64,000 nucleotides of DNA from positions 70,831 through 134,830 of the forward strand of contig JAGFNQ010002297.1 in NCBI GenBank assembly GCA_024364735.1, written 5' to 3'. Numbering within the stretch: position 1 is the first letter of the stretch; each line of letters begins with the position of its first letter. The notes under the pieces were generated by a model. It searched no databases. It was not told the DNA's origin and was given only the letters and a program-made list of their open reading frames with translations. Positions 1 to 11,005 of this stretch are shown here, piece after piece. The DNA comes from Boesenbergia rotunda (Eukaryota > Streptophyta > Magnoliopsida > Zingiberales > Zingiberaceae). Position numbers and translations under genes: made by a program.

Positions 1-758
1 TGCATCTTCACACAAATATTTATCCAAGCACCTTACCTACACTACTAACCATTTACTCATCCTGGATAACAAACCCACCCAAAGCCCCAATTTAATCCCC
101 TTTGGCCGAAAGTTGTAGGGTGGCTAAAACCCTAATTTTTGTTCTCCCAAACATTTGGAAACACCACACATTGTATAGAATCCCTAGGCACTAGCATGTA
201 TCAAGGTTTGATAAAAGAAAACTTTACTTGGCCTCCACCACAAGGGTGGCCGAAACTTGTAGGGTACCAAACCCTAGTTTTTTTTATCCTTCCAAAAATT
301 TGGAAAACACACATATGAGTCTAAAGTCCCTATGAGTACTAGCATGTATCAAGGTTTGGCCAAAAACTCTTTTCTTGGACCCCTTACTTGGGGTGGCCGA
401 AACCTTCATCAAGGAGGGTCCTTGTGATCTTGCAAAAGAATGAAACAAACAAACATTCAACAACAATTATGCCACAGGCGAGAGGATACTTACATCCTTT
501 CGCTTGGATTTCTCTTTCTCTTACTCCGTAGGGTACCCTAGATTTGTAGGGCAAGTGAAAATCCTTTCCGAATCTTCTCTAGGGCTCCTTAGACTTAGTA
601 GTGGCAAGAACCTTCAAAGGTCTTCTTCCTTCCAACTTTTCTAGGGCTAGAACCCTAGACTTGATTTTCGAAAATGAGAAGGAGAGGGGAGAGGGTCTCG
701 GTGGGGAAGAGTGAAGAGGAAGAAGAAGAGAAGAGAAGGAAGTTACTCCAACTTCCCT

Positions 759-766
759 TATTTATA
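759..766 (-). promoter_or_regulatory. TATA box of the Tekay-like 3' LTR
   Basis: TATAAATA on the minus strand, followed downstream by a pyrimidine-rich leader. The same octamer occurs at 9492-9499 in the partner LTR and at 28224-28231 in the solo LTR. Confidence 0.6.
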
Positions 767-844
767 CTTTTCTCATGAAAAGACATGTCTCTTCACTCTT
801 ACACACTTAACAAGCATGTTTCTTATTCTCTCAACAAGAAACAA

Positions 845-931
845 TGCTTGGTGTAGTGGTTAAGGCATGGAGAGTGCAACTAGGAGGTTCAAGGTTCAAA
901 TCCTTGCTTCCTCCTTTCCACCTCTTCTTTT
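845..931 (+). promoter_or_regulatory. Antisense tRNA-like Pol III unit in the LTR (copy 1)
   Basis: An A-box-like stretch (TGGTGTAGTGGTTAAGG, from about 849) is followed 44 nt later by a B box (GGTTCAAATCC, 893-903). The B box lies in a perfect T-arm: five paired bases, CAAGG with CCTTG, around a 7-nt TTCAAAT loop. A T5 run, a possible Pol III terminator, follows at about 927-931. No acceptor stem is evident, so it is tRNA-like and not a tRNA gene. It reads opposite to the element, upstream of its TATA box. Confidence 0.5.
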
Positions 932-1305
932 TATTATATTTTGCACTAATCACATCCAAGCCCATTATGCCAAACCCACCATGAAATTTCATAATAATGA
1001 TAAAATTCATGAATTCATAATATTTCATGATAATATTTCATGAATTCTATCACATTTCATATTCATATTTTTTTTTTTTTTTTTCATATTCATGAATTCA
1101 TAATATTTCATGATAACATTTCATGAATTCTATCATATTTCATATTCATGATTTCATAATATTTCATATTCTTCCATAATAATATTTCATCATGAATTCA
1201 CAATATTATTCACATAATATTTTATAATGAATTCACAATATTATTCATGGTGAAATTTCGGGGTGTTACAATCCTACACACCTTATAAAAAGTTCGTCCC
1301 GAACT

Positions 1306-3567
1306 TTAAAACAGTTCCGGATACTTTAATCGCATCGTATCTTCCTGTTCCCAGGTTACTTCTTCGAACTGCTCGTTCCGCCATAGAACCTTCACTAAGG
1401 GTACTTCCTTGTTTCTTAGCCTCTTGACCTCCCGACCTAAAATCTTTATAGGTCGGCGTTCGGAGCTAAGGCCCTCCGGTTCTTGCACTGGTGGGGGTTC
1501 CATCATTTGACTCGCATCAGGGGTACACTTCTTGAGCATCGATACGTGGAATACGTTGTGGATAGCCGCCATTTCTGGCGGTAGCTCCAGCTCGTAGGCC
1601 ACGTTGCCTACTCGTCTCAAAATCCGATAGGGTCCCACGTATCGCGGACTCAGCTTCCCCTTCTTTCCGAATCTCATCACCCCTTTCATAGGGGCTACCT
1701 TCAGGAATACCGAATCCCCAACCTCGAACTCGAGTGGTCGGCGCCGTTTATCAGCGTAGCTCTTCTGCCGACTCTGAGCAGTCTCTATCCTCTGGCGGAT
1801 ATTCTTTATAGCCTGAGTGGTCTCATTAATAATATCAGTCTGGAGTCCCATCTCCCTCGTTTCACCACTCTCATGCCAGCATAACGGAGATCTGCACTTC
1901 CTTCCGTATAGTGCTTCGTACGGTGCCATCCCGATAGTAGCCTGATAACTGTTGTTATAAGCAAACTCTGCCAGGCTTAGGTATCGACACCAGCTTCCCT
2001 TGAAGTCCAAGGTGCAAGCTCGTAACATATCTTCTAGTATCTGGTTAACTCGTTCAGTCTGCCCGTCAGTCTGTGGGTGAAAGGCGGTACTGAACTTCAG
2101 CTTCGTTCCAAGGGCCTTCTGCACGTGTCCCCAAAAATCAGAAGTAAATCGACCATCCCGGTCAGAGACGATGGTCTTGGGAACCCCGTGTAGTCGGACA
2201 ATCTCCTTGACGTACAGCTGAGCTAGCTGCTCAACTGAATAGGTCATCCTGATCGCCAGAAAGTGCGCGGACTTGGTCAGTCGGTCCACAATGACCCATA
2301 TACTATCATATCCATTTGTAGTCTGAGGCAGCCGTGATATGAAATCCATAGAAATGTCCTCCCACTTCCACTCTGGAATGGGTAGAGGCTGCAGAACTCC
2401 CCCAGGTCTCTGGTGTTCTGCTTTGACCCTCTGGCAGGTCAAACACATGCTGATATAATGGGCTACATCCTTCTACATGCCGGACCACCAAAATTTACCC
2501 TTCAGATCTTGATACATCTTGGTAGACCCAGGATGCATCGCATTAGGTGTGCTGTGGGCTTCCTCGAGTATCCTTGTCCGTAATTCGGAGTCGTCGGGAA
2601 CGCATAATTGATCCCGGAAATATAAAACTCCGTTCTCGGAAATCCGGAATCCCTCGTCCTTGCCTTCGAGAATTTCCTACCTGATTCTTCGAAGACTCGG
2701 ATCAAGATTCTGCTTCTCCAGAATACCATCAAATAATGTCGGCGCAATCTGTAGAGTAGAAAGCCGTCCCGATATTATCTCGATTCCGAAATCCATAATC
2801 ACTTCCCCTAAGGGTCGTGACAAAGCTGATAAAGACAACAATGCAGCACAAGATTTTCTACTGAGAGCATCTGCTACCTTGTTGGCTTTTCCCGGATGGT
2901 ACAAGATCTCACAGTCGTAGTCCTTGACCAACTCGAGCCATCGGCGTTGTCGCATATTCAGGTCTTTCTGGGTGAAGAAATACCGCAGACTCTGGTGGTC
3001 AGTAAAGACCTTGCACTGAGTGCCATATAAATAATGCCTCCATGTTTTCAGCGCAAAGACCACCGCTGCTAATTCCAAATCATGGGTAGGATAATTCTTT
3101 TCATGTTCCTTCAGTTGCCTAGAGGCATAGGCAATTACCTTCTCATTTTGCATAAGTACAGCTCCGAGTCCAAGTTTGGATGCGTCGCTGTACATATCGA
3201 AACCCGTATCATTTTCCGGAAGAGTCAATATAGGAGCGCTAGTCAGTCTCCTTTTCAGTTCAGAGAAACTCTTCTCACATTCCTCGGTCCAGGTATATTT
3301 CTTATCTTTCTCTGTAAGAGCTGTCATAGGGGCTGCAATCCGAGAGAAATTCTCCACGAATTTTCTGTAGTAACCTGCTAACCCCAGAAAACTTCTGACC
3401 TCACTGGCATTCTTGGGTCTGGACCAGTTACTTACGGCCTCAATTTTAATTGGGTCGACCATCACTCCGTCCTTGGAGATAACATGTCCCAGGAATGCTA
3501 CTTGATCATGGGTAATCAACTCATAATAGGTTTTTTTTTCTGTATTATTCATCCTTATGTGTCGCAT
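1306..3567 (-). pseudogene. pol remnant: end of RT, RNase H, integrase, chromodomain
   Basis: One minus-strand frame runs from 3567 to 1306 and is broken by only two stop codons, TAG at 2677-2679 and TAG at 2473-2475. In order it encodes the C-terminal RT connection (FLGHVISKDG, YRKFVENFSRIAAP), RNase H with its acidic residues (YSDAS, FTDHQSL, KVADALSRK), and integrase. The integrase has an HHCC zinc-binding region (CLTCQRVK) and the DDE core: the D of MDFISRLP, the D of VSDRDGRF and the E of DGQTERVNQ. A C-terminal chromodomain (KVLWRNEQFEEVTWEQED) would tether the integrase to chromatin. The RT catalytic core with YxDD is absent: sequence upstream of about 3530 is unrelated, so a deletion joins RT to other DNA. 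The intact catalytic residues with only two nonsense codons suggest recent inactivation. Confidence 0.9.
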
Positions 3568-3813
3568 GATTAATATTGGATAAATGCGATTTTTATTTAT
3601 TATTCCAACAGGAATTTATTTTTATTTATTCTCATAAGTCAACATACACTAATCCACCCAGGGAGCCAGATGGGCTGCCTGGATGCCCAACATAAAGAAT
3701 AACAAAGCGACACCCACTATCTCCTCGCTCATCACCCTCTGGCCCACCTCAGGATCCTCAACTGTTCCCATCGGGTCTTCTTCTTCTTCGATCTCGAGGA
3801 TCTCCTCGTCTGC

Positions 3814-4395
3814 CTAAACATCTTCCTCGAACACCCACAGCATCTCTGGATCCTCCTCGAAGGGCTCGGGATCCTCCTCGAGGGGCTCAGGATCCTCCTC
3901 GAAGGGCTCGGGATCCTCCTCGAAGGGCTCAGGATCCTCCTCAAGTGGCTCGGGATCCTCCTCGAAGGGCTCAGGATCCTCCTCAAAGGGCTCAGGGTCC
4001 TCCTCAAGTGGCTCGGGATCCTCCTCGAAGGGCTCAGGATCCTCCTCAAATGGCTCGGGATCCTCATCTGACGGCTCGGGATCCTCCTCGGAGTCCCCCA
4101 GATCTGCTGGGAACTCATGGCGGAGAAGCTGCCTGCACAACTCCGCATAGGGAATGCAGCATCTGTGCTGTCCCCAGATCTGAAGCGCCACCTCTCTGGC
4201 CCGGTTGGGCAAGGAACGGAGTAAAGCGCCAATCCTATGATCGTCCGTGGCTGGAAACCCTTCTCGCTCCAGTTTCCAGAAGTGCCGATCCAAGAATCCT
4301 ATGGTGTCCTGAATTCCCCGAGTCGGCCAATACCTAATTGTCTTTATCTGCTCCAGCAACTCGCGGCATCTCTCAGGGTAGTCCTCCTGCAACAT
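3814..4395 (-). CDS. Gag-like ORF with acidic EEDPEPF heptad repeats
   Basis: This 193-codon ORF is the first one downstream of the primer-binding site, where gag should be. The first 100 or so residues look globular and helical, with Trp, Arg and Leu-rich stretches such as LLRSLPNRAREVAL, which weakly resemble a retrotransposon capsid. The C-terminal half is about twelve copies of an acidic heptad (EEDPEPF/L). There is no CCHC zinc knuckle and no protease. About 460 bp of leader separates it from the primer site. It could be a divergent gag, a gag fused to a repeat expansion, or an acquired ORF; the sequence does not decide. I do not recognise a specific family. Confidence 0.45.
   Translation of the reverse strand: MLQEDYPERCRELLEQIKTIRYWPTRGIQDTIGFLDRHFWKLEREGFPATDDHRIGALLRSLPNRAREVALQIWGQHRCCIPYAELCRQLLRHEFPADLGDSEEDPEPSDEDPEPFEEDPEPFEEDPEPLEEDPEPFEEDPEPFEEDPEPLEEDPEPFEEDPEPFEEDPEPLEEDPEPFEEDPEMLWVFEEDV
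3848..4095 (+). repeat. 21-bp tandem repeat coding the acidic heptads
   Basis: About twelve units with a 21-bp period (consensus GGATCCTCCTCGAAGGGCTC plus one base). Because the period is a multiple of three, the minus-strand frame stays open through copy-number change. Confidence 0.85.
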
Positions 4396-4858
4396 CTGGA
4401 ATTAAAAAAAATGACATGGTTAGTACTAAACCATTCCTTTTTCAATTCGCAAATGTATACAGAGGAAAACTCACACCAAATCGGTGTAGTTTACCCTAGT
4501 GATTACTATATGTAACCACCCTCCTACCCCAGTTCTAAATTATTAAAATAGTGTTCATGTTCACCTAACTTACAATTACTTATCATATATATTATACAGG
4601 TGATAATTCAACTATCATAAACACTACTTCATGCAAGCATGAATCATTTCTATACATAGTCATTAATATCATACAAGTGATAATTAAGCTAACATAATGA
4701 CTACTTTATGCAAGCATTAATCATTTCTATATCATGCAAACATACTTCATCTCATATAGTCGTACTGTACATGAAATAAATAAAGTAAGGCGAGTTAGGA
4801 TTTCTTACTTGGAAGCGGCAGGAGGAAGCTTGATGTGTGTGTGGTGGAGGGGAAAACT

Positions 4859-4870
4859 GCTCTGATACCA
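4859..4870 (-). other. Primer-binding site, tRNA-iMet type
   Basis: TGGTATCAGAGC on the minus strand, next to the inner end of the 5' LTR at 4874. It is complementary to the 3' end of initiator tRNA-Met, as in many plant LTR elements. Confidence 0.85.
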
Positions 4871-5303
4871 ACCTGAGACGCCCGCCCTTATATCTACCCT
4901 CGGGGCGGGGTCACGTCCACTTAATCTCTAAATCCGTATATAAAATTTTTCTTTCTAAAGTACTAAGGACAAAGTACTAAGCATGCTTATTTAACCTATA
5001 ACATAATAGGTTTCACTTATCATAAAATCAAGTATATAAGTGATTCAAGTATAACATTCATTAATAATAAATGTTAACACAGTATGATAATGTAGATATG
5101 AAGATCTTTATTCCCGAGCCACCACCCCACACATCTTCAGCTCTCCTGCCTCTTCCTTCAGTTCAAGTATTTCTTACCGCTATCTGCAGCATAAGAAAAC
5201 ATGAAACTAGTAAGCAAAACATGCTTAGTAAGAATCCGGGCCTACTCGCAAAATCCATATCGATACATCATATCATGTACACAGTAATCAAGATAGCATT
5301 ATA

Positions 5304-7748
5304 TGTTGGGACCGGGTGCATGTCGACAAGGATACGAGTTCGTAAAATTTAAAATTTTTACGTGCAGCGGAAGAGTTTGCATAAAATAATTTTCTAAATT
5401 ATTTTAACTTCGTATCTAGCATGCAACCTTATAGTGTATCGACATAATCATAAAATAAAAGTTTGCGAAAAAGTAAACTAATTTACCAAGTACCTCGCGT
5501 AACTTGAAGAAAGGGACGAGATCCAACCGTAGCGTCCCTTGGAAGCTTCGCCTCTATTCGCGTCCACGCCGAGTTCTCTTCGGGATGACTTCGCAAAGTC
5601 ATGAGTTTTGTGCCGACGAGAACTACTAGATTCTCGGAAGGCACAACTAGAAGGATAAGAGAAAATAATGAAAAACTAACCAACGAAGTAACGGAATCAA
5701 ATTCCGGGAAGAGAGGAATCGCTATCCGCTTCTTCTTCTTCGGTTGTGGTTCTTCTTCTTCTTGATAGCTCACGCAACCCCTAGGATGCGCCGGCCCTAA
5801 GTCAAAGGGGCGCCGGCCCTAAGCCAAGTGGGGCGCCGGCCCTAAGGAAGGAGAAGAGGAGGAGGAGAGAAGAGAAGAGAGAGAGGGAGAGAATAATTAA
5901 TTCTAATTGTTGATTGGAATTAAGGGCTAGCCTTTGGTTCCTTTATATAGTAGCAACTCCTTTGCTAAGTCTCCCTCTAAACCAAAATTAACGGAATTAG
6001 TTATAAGAAATTTATCTTATAAATTTTCTTATTGCTTATTCCTTTAAGCCTAGTCTTATTATAAACATTTATAATAAAACAAATTAGTTATCATAAGAAA
6101 TTTATCTATAAATTTCTTATGAATTTTATTATAACTAACTTTATAATAAAACTAATTATTTATCATAAGAAATTTATCCTATAAATTCTTATGAATTAAT
6201 TCCGTTTAAACCAAGTCTTTATTATAAACTAATTTATAATAAAAACTAATTCTTCTTCTCTTTAAATTATGGAATAAATTTTATAAGAAATTTATAAACT
6301 TTCTTATTATGGAAAATCAATTCATAATTGATTTTATAAAATTAAAATAAACCCAATTCATGGATTATTTTAATCTTCCATAAAAGAATAAATTTCTATA
6401 AATTTATTTATATAAATTTCTTTATACAAATTTATTTATCCATAATTTATAAAATAAATCGCGCTGGATTTATCTTATTAATTAAACCAATTAAATTGGT
6501 TTTTCTCCCTTTAATGGCCGGCCACCCAAGGAGGGTCAACACCCTCTTTGGCCGGCCAAAACCGACCCGAACCGATCGCGAATTAAACTCATTTAATTCG
6601 CCCAAAAAGCCTTCAAAAGACTTAGCCATTTTTAGCTTCCATTGCGCCTCTGACTAACTCAGATTCGACTTATTTCTCTTGATCGGAAAATCCAATTTTC
6701 AACTCGTTTTAAATCCCTCGGATTACTCGTAGTGCGTGTGACTAAATAGGCTTTCGATTTATGTTGGTCGTCTATAATCAACTAATTATAGAACGATCAT
6801 GAGTGGCACCTAGTAGTACATCATGATCCCCAATTAATCGAAAGATCAACGGTTTGACCTCAGAAGAAATTATTCTGAAACCCTTCAGCAGCTCTAATGA
6901 ATCGTGCCCCATTCCCTTCACCACCTTATACCCACTTGGTTCAGGACACGGTCAATGGTGTCAGTCCCCACTAGGCTGACTACGTCACACCTAGCCCAAG
7001 TATTGTCTTACTCGTCCTTTGGATTTCTAATTACTCTCATGTATTTTAGAGACTCTCACTCTAAACATGATATGCTCTGGCCAGAGGCTTTGAGTAACAA
7101 TCCGACGATAGGCCTGGGTATACATCTCCTCGCAAGGAGTGGTGAATCCTTTGTAGGCTGTTCAAACATCTTCGGGCACTTCGGCTTATACCCGATCATC
7201 CTGGGTCCACACCTCCTTGGAGATGCTTGCTTAAGATGTCAAAGTATAAGTCTCTATGACCAAGATGACTTGAACACCGCAAGTCAAAGGAACATCGCAC
7301 TTAAGCCGCAGTAAGATCTTCATTGACATATCTACATGTAGATTCCCATATGAAGTCTTACAGCTAGTCACTCCAATGAACTAGTTCCCTTAACTAGCAT
7401 CCATGTTTATCTCCGGACATCCCAATGTCACCAGCCAGTGAGAATCAGCTGAATAGAGAATAACCCATGCTAGTCTCAACAGAACTGATAATGTCCGTAT
7501 TTATCAATTCATCGACTAGGGATATTTCCAACACTTCACATTTGCACATTTAGAGATAATCACTAGTTGTGATCCCATCACAAATTCTCTTATGCTGTGA
7601 ACTGTATGGCGGACATTCAGTAGATGAGTTTAAGATCCCAATCAAATACACAAACATGTATACTCAAATAGTGAATTATCATTTATTGAAATAAATGTTT
7701 ACAATCATAAGGCGATTGCCTTAGGACACTTCTCTCATATCACTAACA
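5304..7748 (-). mobile_element. Solo Copia LTR with 5-bp TSD
   Basis: On the minus strand this LTR begins TGTTAGTG (7748) and ends GGTCCCAACA (5304). It is flanked by a perfect duplication, TTATA at 5299-5303 and 7749-7753. It is the same family as the 3' LTR at 43189-45500, in the opposite orientation. With one LTR, no internal region and a clean TSD, it is a product of LTR-LTR recombination. It carries three copies of a GGCGCCGGCCCTAAG motif near 5785-5845 and a TATATAA-type box near 5940. Confidence 0.92.
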
Positions 7749-8386
7749 TTATAAGCATCATACGCATTGCTTCACATACTTCTAAGTGCTTCACCGCACA
7801 AGATCATATCATAATAGGAAATGTTTTTCAAAAGATTTCATAATGGTAGATACTTTAAAATATCATATCATCATCTAGGGCCCAGTTGTCGTACCTCATC
7901 ATGCGCGTTCCCTAATAAATTGGGGTAGCGAGCCACCAATCTAATTAGAACAGGACCCTTCCGTCCTACCAATGCCATGACCTTAACATGCACATTGGAT
8001 TTGTTTAACGACCCCCTTCCGAGTCGGGTACGCAACTTTCAAAGTAAAGTAATTTATCATGCAATTACTCATATATGTATATGCCTAAAGGTACTCTTAA
8101 TCACTTCTCAAAGGGACACACCACACATTCGGGTGCTCTTGATCCCTTAGGGACACACCACACATTCGGGTGCTCTTGATCCCAGTTTCAATAGAGTAAC
8201 CCTTTTTAAGCATATTATCAACACATCATGTTCATACATCATATGTCATCCATGTTCATACATCACATGTCATCCATGTTCATACATCACATTTCATGCA
8301 TACATGCATCATGTTTTCATACATGTTCATATATTCATCATATTTTATACATGTTCATACATACATCATATGTCATACATGTTCAC

Positions 8387-8676
8387 ATGTTCATCATATT
8401 TCATACATGCCTCATAATTCGTACATGCATCATATTTCAATCAAACATCTCATTTAATCATCTCGTGCATATACATCTCATATCATTTCACATACACATC
8501 ACATAAAATAATTCCACCTTCCTAAACCCTAATGTTCATCATATTTCATACATGCCTCATAATCCGTACATGCATCATATTTCAATCAAACATCTCATTT
8601 AATCATCTCATGCATATACATCTCATATCATTTCACATACACATCACATAAAATAATTCCACCTTCCTAAACCCTA
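8387..8676 (+). repeat. 145-bp tandem duplication inside the 5' LTR
   Basis: The segment beginning ATGTTCATCATATTTCATAC at 8387 restarts at 8532 and runs nearly identically to about 8676. Confidence 0.8.
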
Positions 8677-9576
8677 ATGTTCAAGCCTTGGCCGAATAGT
8701 GTAGGGTAGGAACGCTAAGGTTTTGGAATCTGCATCTTCACACAAATATTTATCCAAGCACCTTACCTACACTACTAACCATTTACTCATCCTGGGATAA
8801 CAAACCCACCCAAAGCCCCAATTTAATCCCCTTTGGCCGAAAGTTGTAGGGTGGCTAAAACCCTAATTTTTGTTCTCCCAAACATTTGGAAACACCACAC
8901 ATGTGTATAGAATCCCTAGGGCACTAGCATGTATCAAGGTTTGATAAAAGAAAACTTTACTTGGCCTCCACCACAAGGGTGGCCGAAACTTGTAGGGTAC
9001 CAAACCCTAGTTTTTTTGTCCTTCCAAAAATTTGGAAAACACACATATGAGTCTAAAGTCCCTATGAGTACTAGCATGTATCAAGGTTTGGCCAAAAACT
9101 CTTTTCTTGGACCCCTTACTTGGGGTGGCCGAAACCTTCATCAAGGAGGGTCCTTGTGATCTTGCAAAAGAATGAAACAAACAAACATTCAACAACAATT
9201 ATGCCACAGGCGAGAGGATACTTACATCCTTTCGCTTGGATTTCTCTTTCTCTTACTCCGTAGGGTACCCTAGATTTGTAGGGCAAGTGAAAATCCTTTC
9301 CGAATCTTCTCTAGGGCTCCTTAGACTTAGTAGTGGCAAGAACCTTCAAAGGTCTTCTTCCTTCCAACTTTTCTAGGGCTAGAACCCTAGACTTGATTTT
9401 CGAAAATGAGAAGGAGAGGGGAGAGGGTCTCGGTGGGGAAGAGTGAAGAGGAAGAAGAAGAGAAGAGAAGGAAGTTACTCCAACTTCCCCTTATTTATAC
9501 TTTTCTCATGAAAAGACATGTCTCTTCACTCTTACACACTTAACAAGCATGTTTCTTATTCTCTCAACAAGAAACA

Positions 9577-9664
9577 ATGCTTGGTGTAGTGGTTAAGGCA
9601 TTGAGAGTGCAATTAGGAGGTTCAAGGTTCAAATCCTTGCTTCCTCCTTTCTACCTCTTCTTTT
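9577..9664 (+). promoter_or_regulatory. Antisense tRNA-like Pol III unit in the LTR (copy 2)
   Basis: Partner of the unit at 845-931: A-box-like stretch at about 9581-9597, B box GGTTCAAATCC at 9626-9636, same T-arm, T5 run near 9660. A few substitutions separate the copies, none of them in the B box. Confidence 0.5.
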
Positions 9665-10033
9665 TATTATATTTTGCACTAATCCACATCCAAGCCCATT
9701 ATGCCAAACCCACCATGAAATTTCATAATAATGATAAAATTCATGAATTCATAATATTTCATGATAATATTTCATGAATTCTATCACATTTCATATTCAT
9801 GATTTCATAATATTTCATGATAACATTTCATGAATTCTATCATATTTCATATTCATGAATTCATAATATTTCATGATAACATTTCATGAATTCTATCACA
9901 TTTCATATTCATGATTTCATAATATTTCATATTCTTCCATAATAATATTTCATCATGAATTCACAATATTATTCACATAATATTTTATAATGAATTCACA
10001 ATATTATTCATGGTGAAATTTCGGGGTGTTACA

Positions 10034-10340
10034 CCTTAAGTATGATTTCTGAGTCTTGTTCATTTCTAATCAGGCAGTTGGAATTGTTGAAGGTAACTAT
10101 ATAACCAGAATCACATAACTGACTTATGCTAAGCAAGTTAAAATTAATGTTTTCAACCAATAAAACTTTCTTAATAATGAAATCAGATTTAAGCTCAATA
10201 TTACCTGATCCAATTACCTTGAGTGTAGCATTATTGCCAAATGCTACTGAGCCTAGGTTTTTGAGTTTGAGCTTGGTGAACTTCAATTTGTCTCCAGTCA
10301 TGTGTCTGGAGCAACCGCTATCCAACATCCATTGGTCCAA
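10034..10340 (-). pseudogene. Copia protease and pre-integrase fragment
   Basis: The minus-strand frame from 10340 reads WMLDSGCSRHMTGDK, the Copia aspartic protease active site (DSG), then LLSISQLCDSGY, typical of the segment before integrase. It is cut by the Tekay-like insertion at 10033. It is in a different frame from the gag segments, and about 660 bp of decayed non-coding sequence lies between. Confidence 0.82.
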
Positions 10341-11005
10341 ATCTTTATGTTCCTACGCATAAAGAATTTTCTTGATTTGGATCCAATTAGAATCAGGAAT
10401 AGCTTAAATTGAGTTTCACTGCCTAGTCTGTCTCACCCAAATCTAGGGTTTTCAATCACGTTAACCTTATAGGTTTTGTGAGACAGTTTTTGATAGTTTT
10501 GATTAATTTTGAAAGATAATTAATTTTGAAAGTTTAATTAATTAATTTTGAAATTTTTGAAAAGATGTTTTAAATCTATACTTAGCTGAAATTTTGTGTC
10601 AGATTCGAATTTGACAAAATTAATTTGAATTTGAATTTCAAAAATTGGCTTCCAGGTCTTGGCGAGGCACTAGGCCTTCTTTGGCCGAAGCCTTATGGGA
10701 TCATCCACCCTTTCCTTGACAAAGCCTTTTAACGAAATTTCATTTTCAAATTATTCTTTGAAAAATTTCTGGTCTAACTAGTTTGGATTTTGGATCGGTA
10801 GCTTCGGCTGGTTTCACCAGTCTAAAGAGACCAAGTAAACTTGATCTTATTAGAATTGGTTTCCCCAACATACTATCATCTCACCTCCACCCAATACTAT
10901 GTTTTCATGTTTCAGTTAAGTTTGTTTGGTCCTTAAACTAGCCTAAGTCTAAGCATGGTAATTTGCAGAATTTAAATAAACAGGCAAACAATCAAGCAAT
11001 TTAAA

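Larger units (their letters stand above)
1..1270 (-). repeat. 3' LTR of the Tekay-like element (partial)
   Basis: This LTR starts at 1270 on the minus strand (TGTAACACCCC) and runs out of the window at base 1. It nearly matches 8733-10033. Visible differences are single-base indels, a T-run near 1068-1085 and a short AT-rich duplication present only in the right copy. The close match implies a recent insertion. Confidence 0.9.
1..10033 (-). mobile_element. Tekay-like chromovirus (Gypsy) element, deleted, 3' LTR cut by window edge
   Basis: Bases 1-1270 are repeated, with small indels, at about 8733-10033, and both copies end in GTGTTACA, which reads TGTAACAC at the LTR start on the minus strand. 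Between them lie, on the minus strand, a primer-binding site (4859-4870), a gag-like ORF, and RNase H, integrase and chromodomain sequence. The chromodomain and long LTRs point to the Tekay/Del group. The internal part is only about 3.6 kb because protease, most of reverse transcriptase and a canonical gag are missing, so it is a deleted, non-autonomous copy. The 5' LTR is interrupted by a solo Copia LTR. The element sits in a Copia element at 10034; its other flank is outside the window. Confidence 0.88.
4874..10033 (-). repeat. 5' LTR of the Tekay-like element, split by a solo LTR
   Basis: Outer end GTGTTACA at 10033; inner end TGAGACGCCCGCCC at 4874, matching the end of the solo LTR at 30863 apart from a few bases. 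Removing the inserted LTR and one TSD copy leaves about 2.7 kb. It contains a TATA box (9492-9499 minus) and AT-rich CATACAT-type repeats at 8220-8640. Confidence 0.87.

Noticed and set aside
845..931. Functional tRNA gene
   Set aside because: T-arm and boxes are good, but no acceptor stem or proper anticodon arm could be formed.
6904..7314. 136-codon ORF, with a matching ORF at 43622-43846
   Set aside because: Antisense within two copies of the same Copia LTR; shared only because the LTRs are homologous, and no known protein motif.
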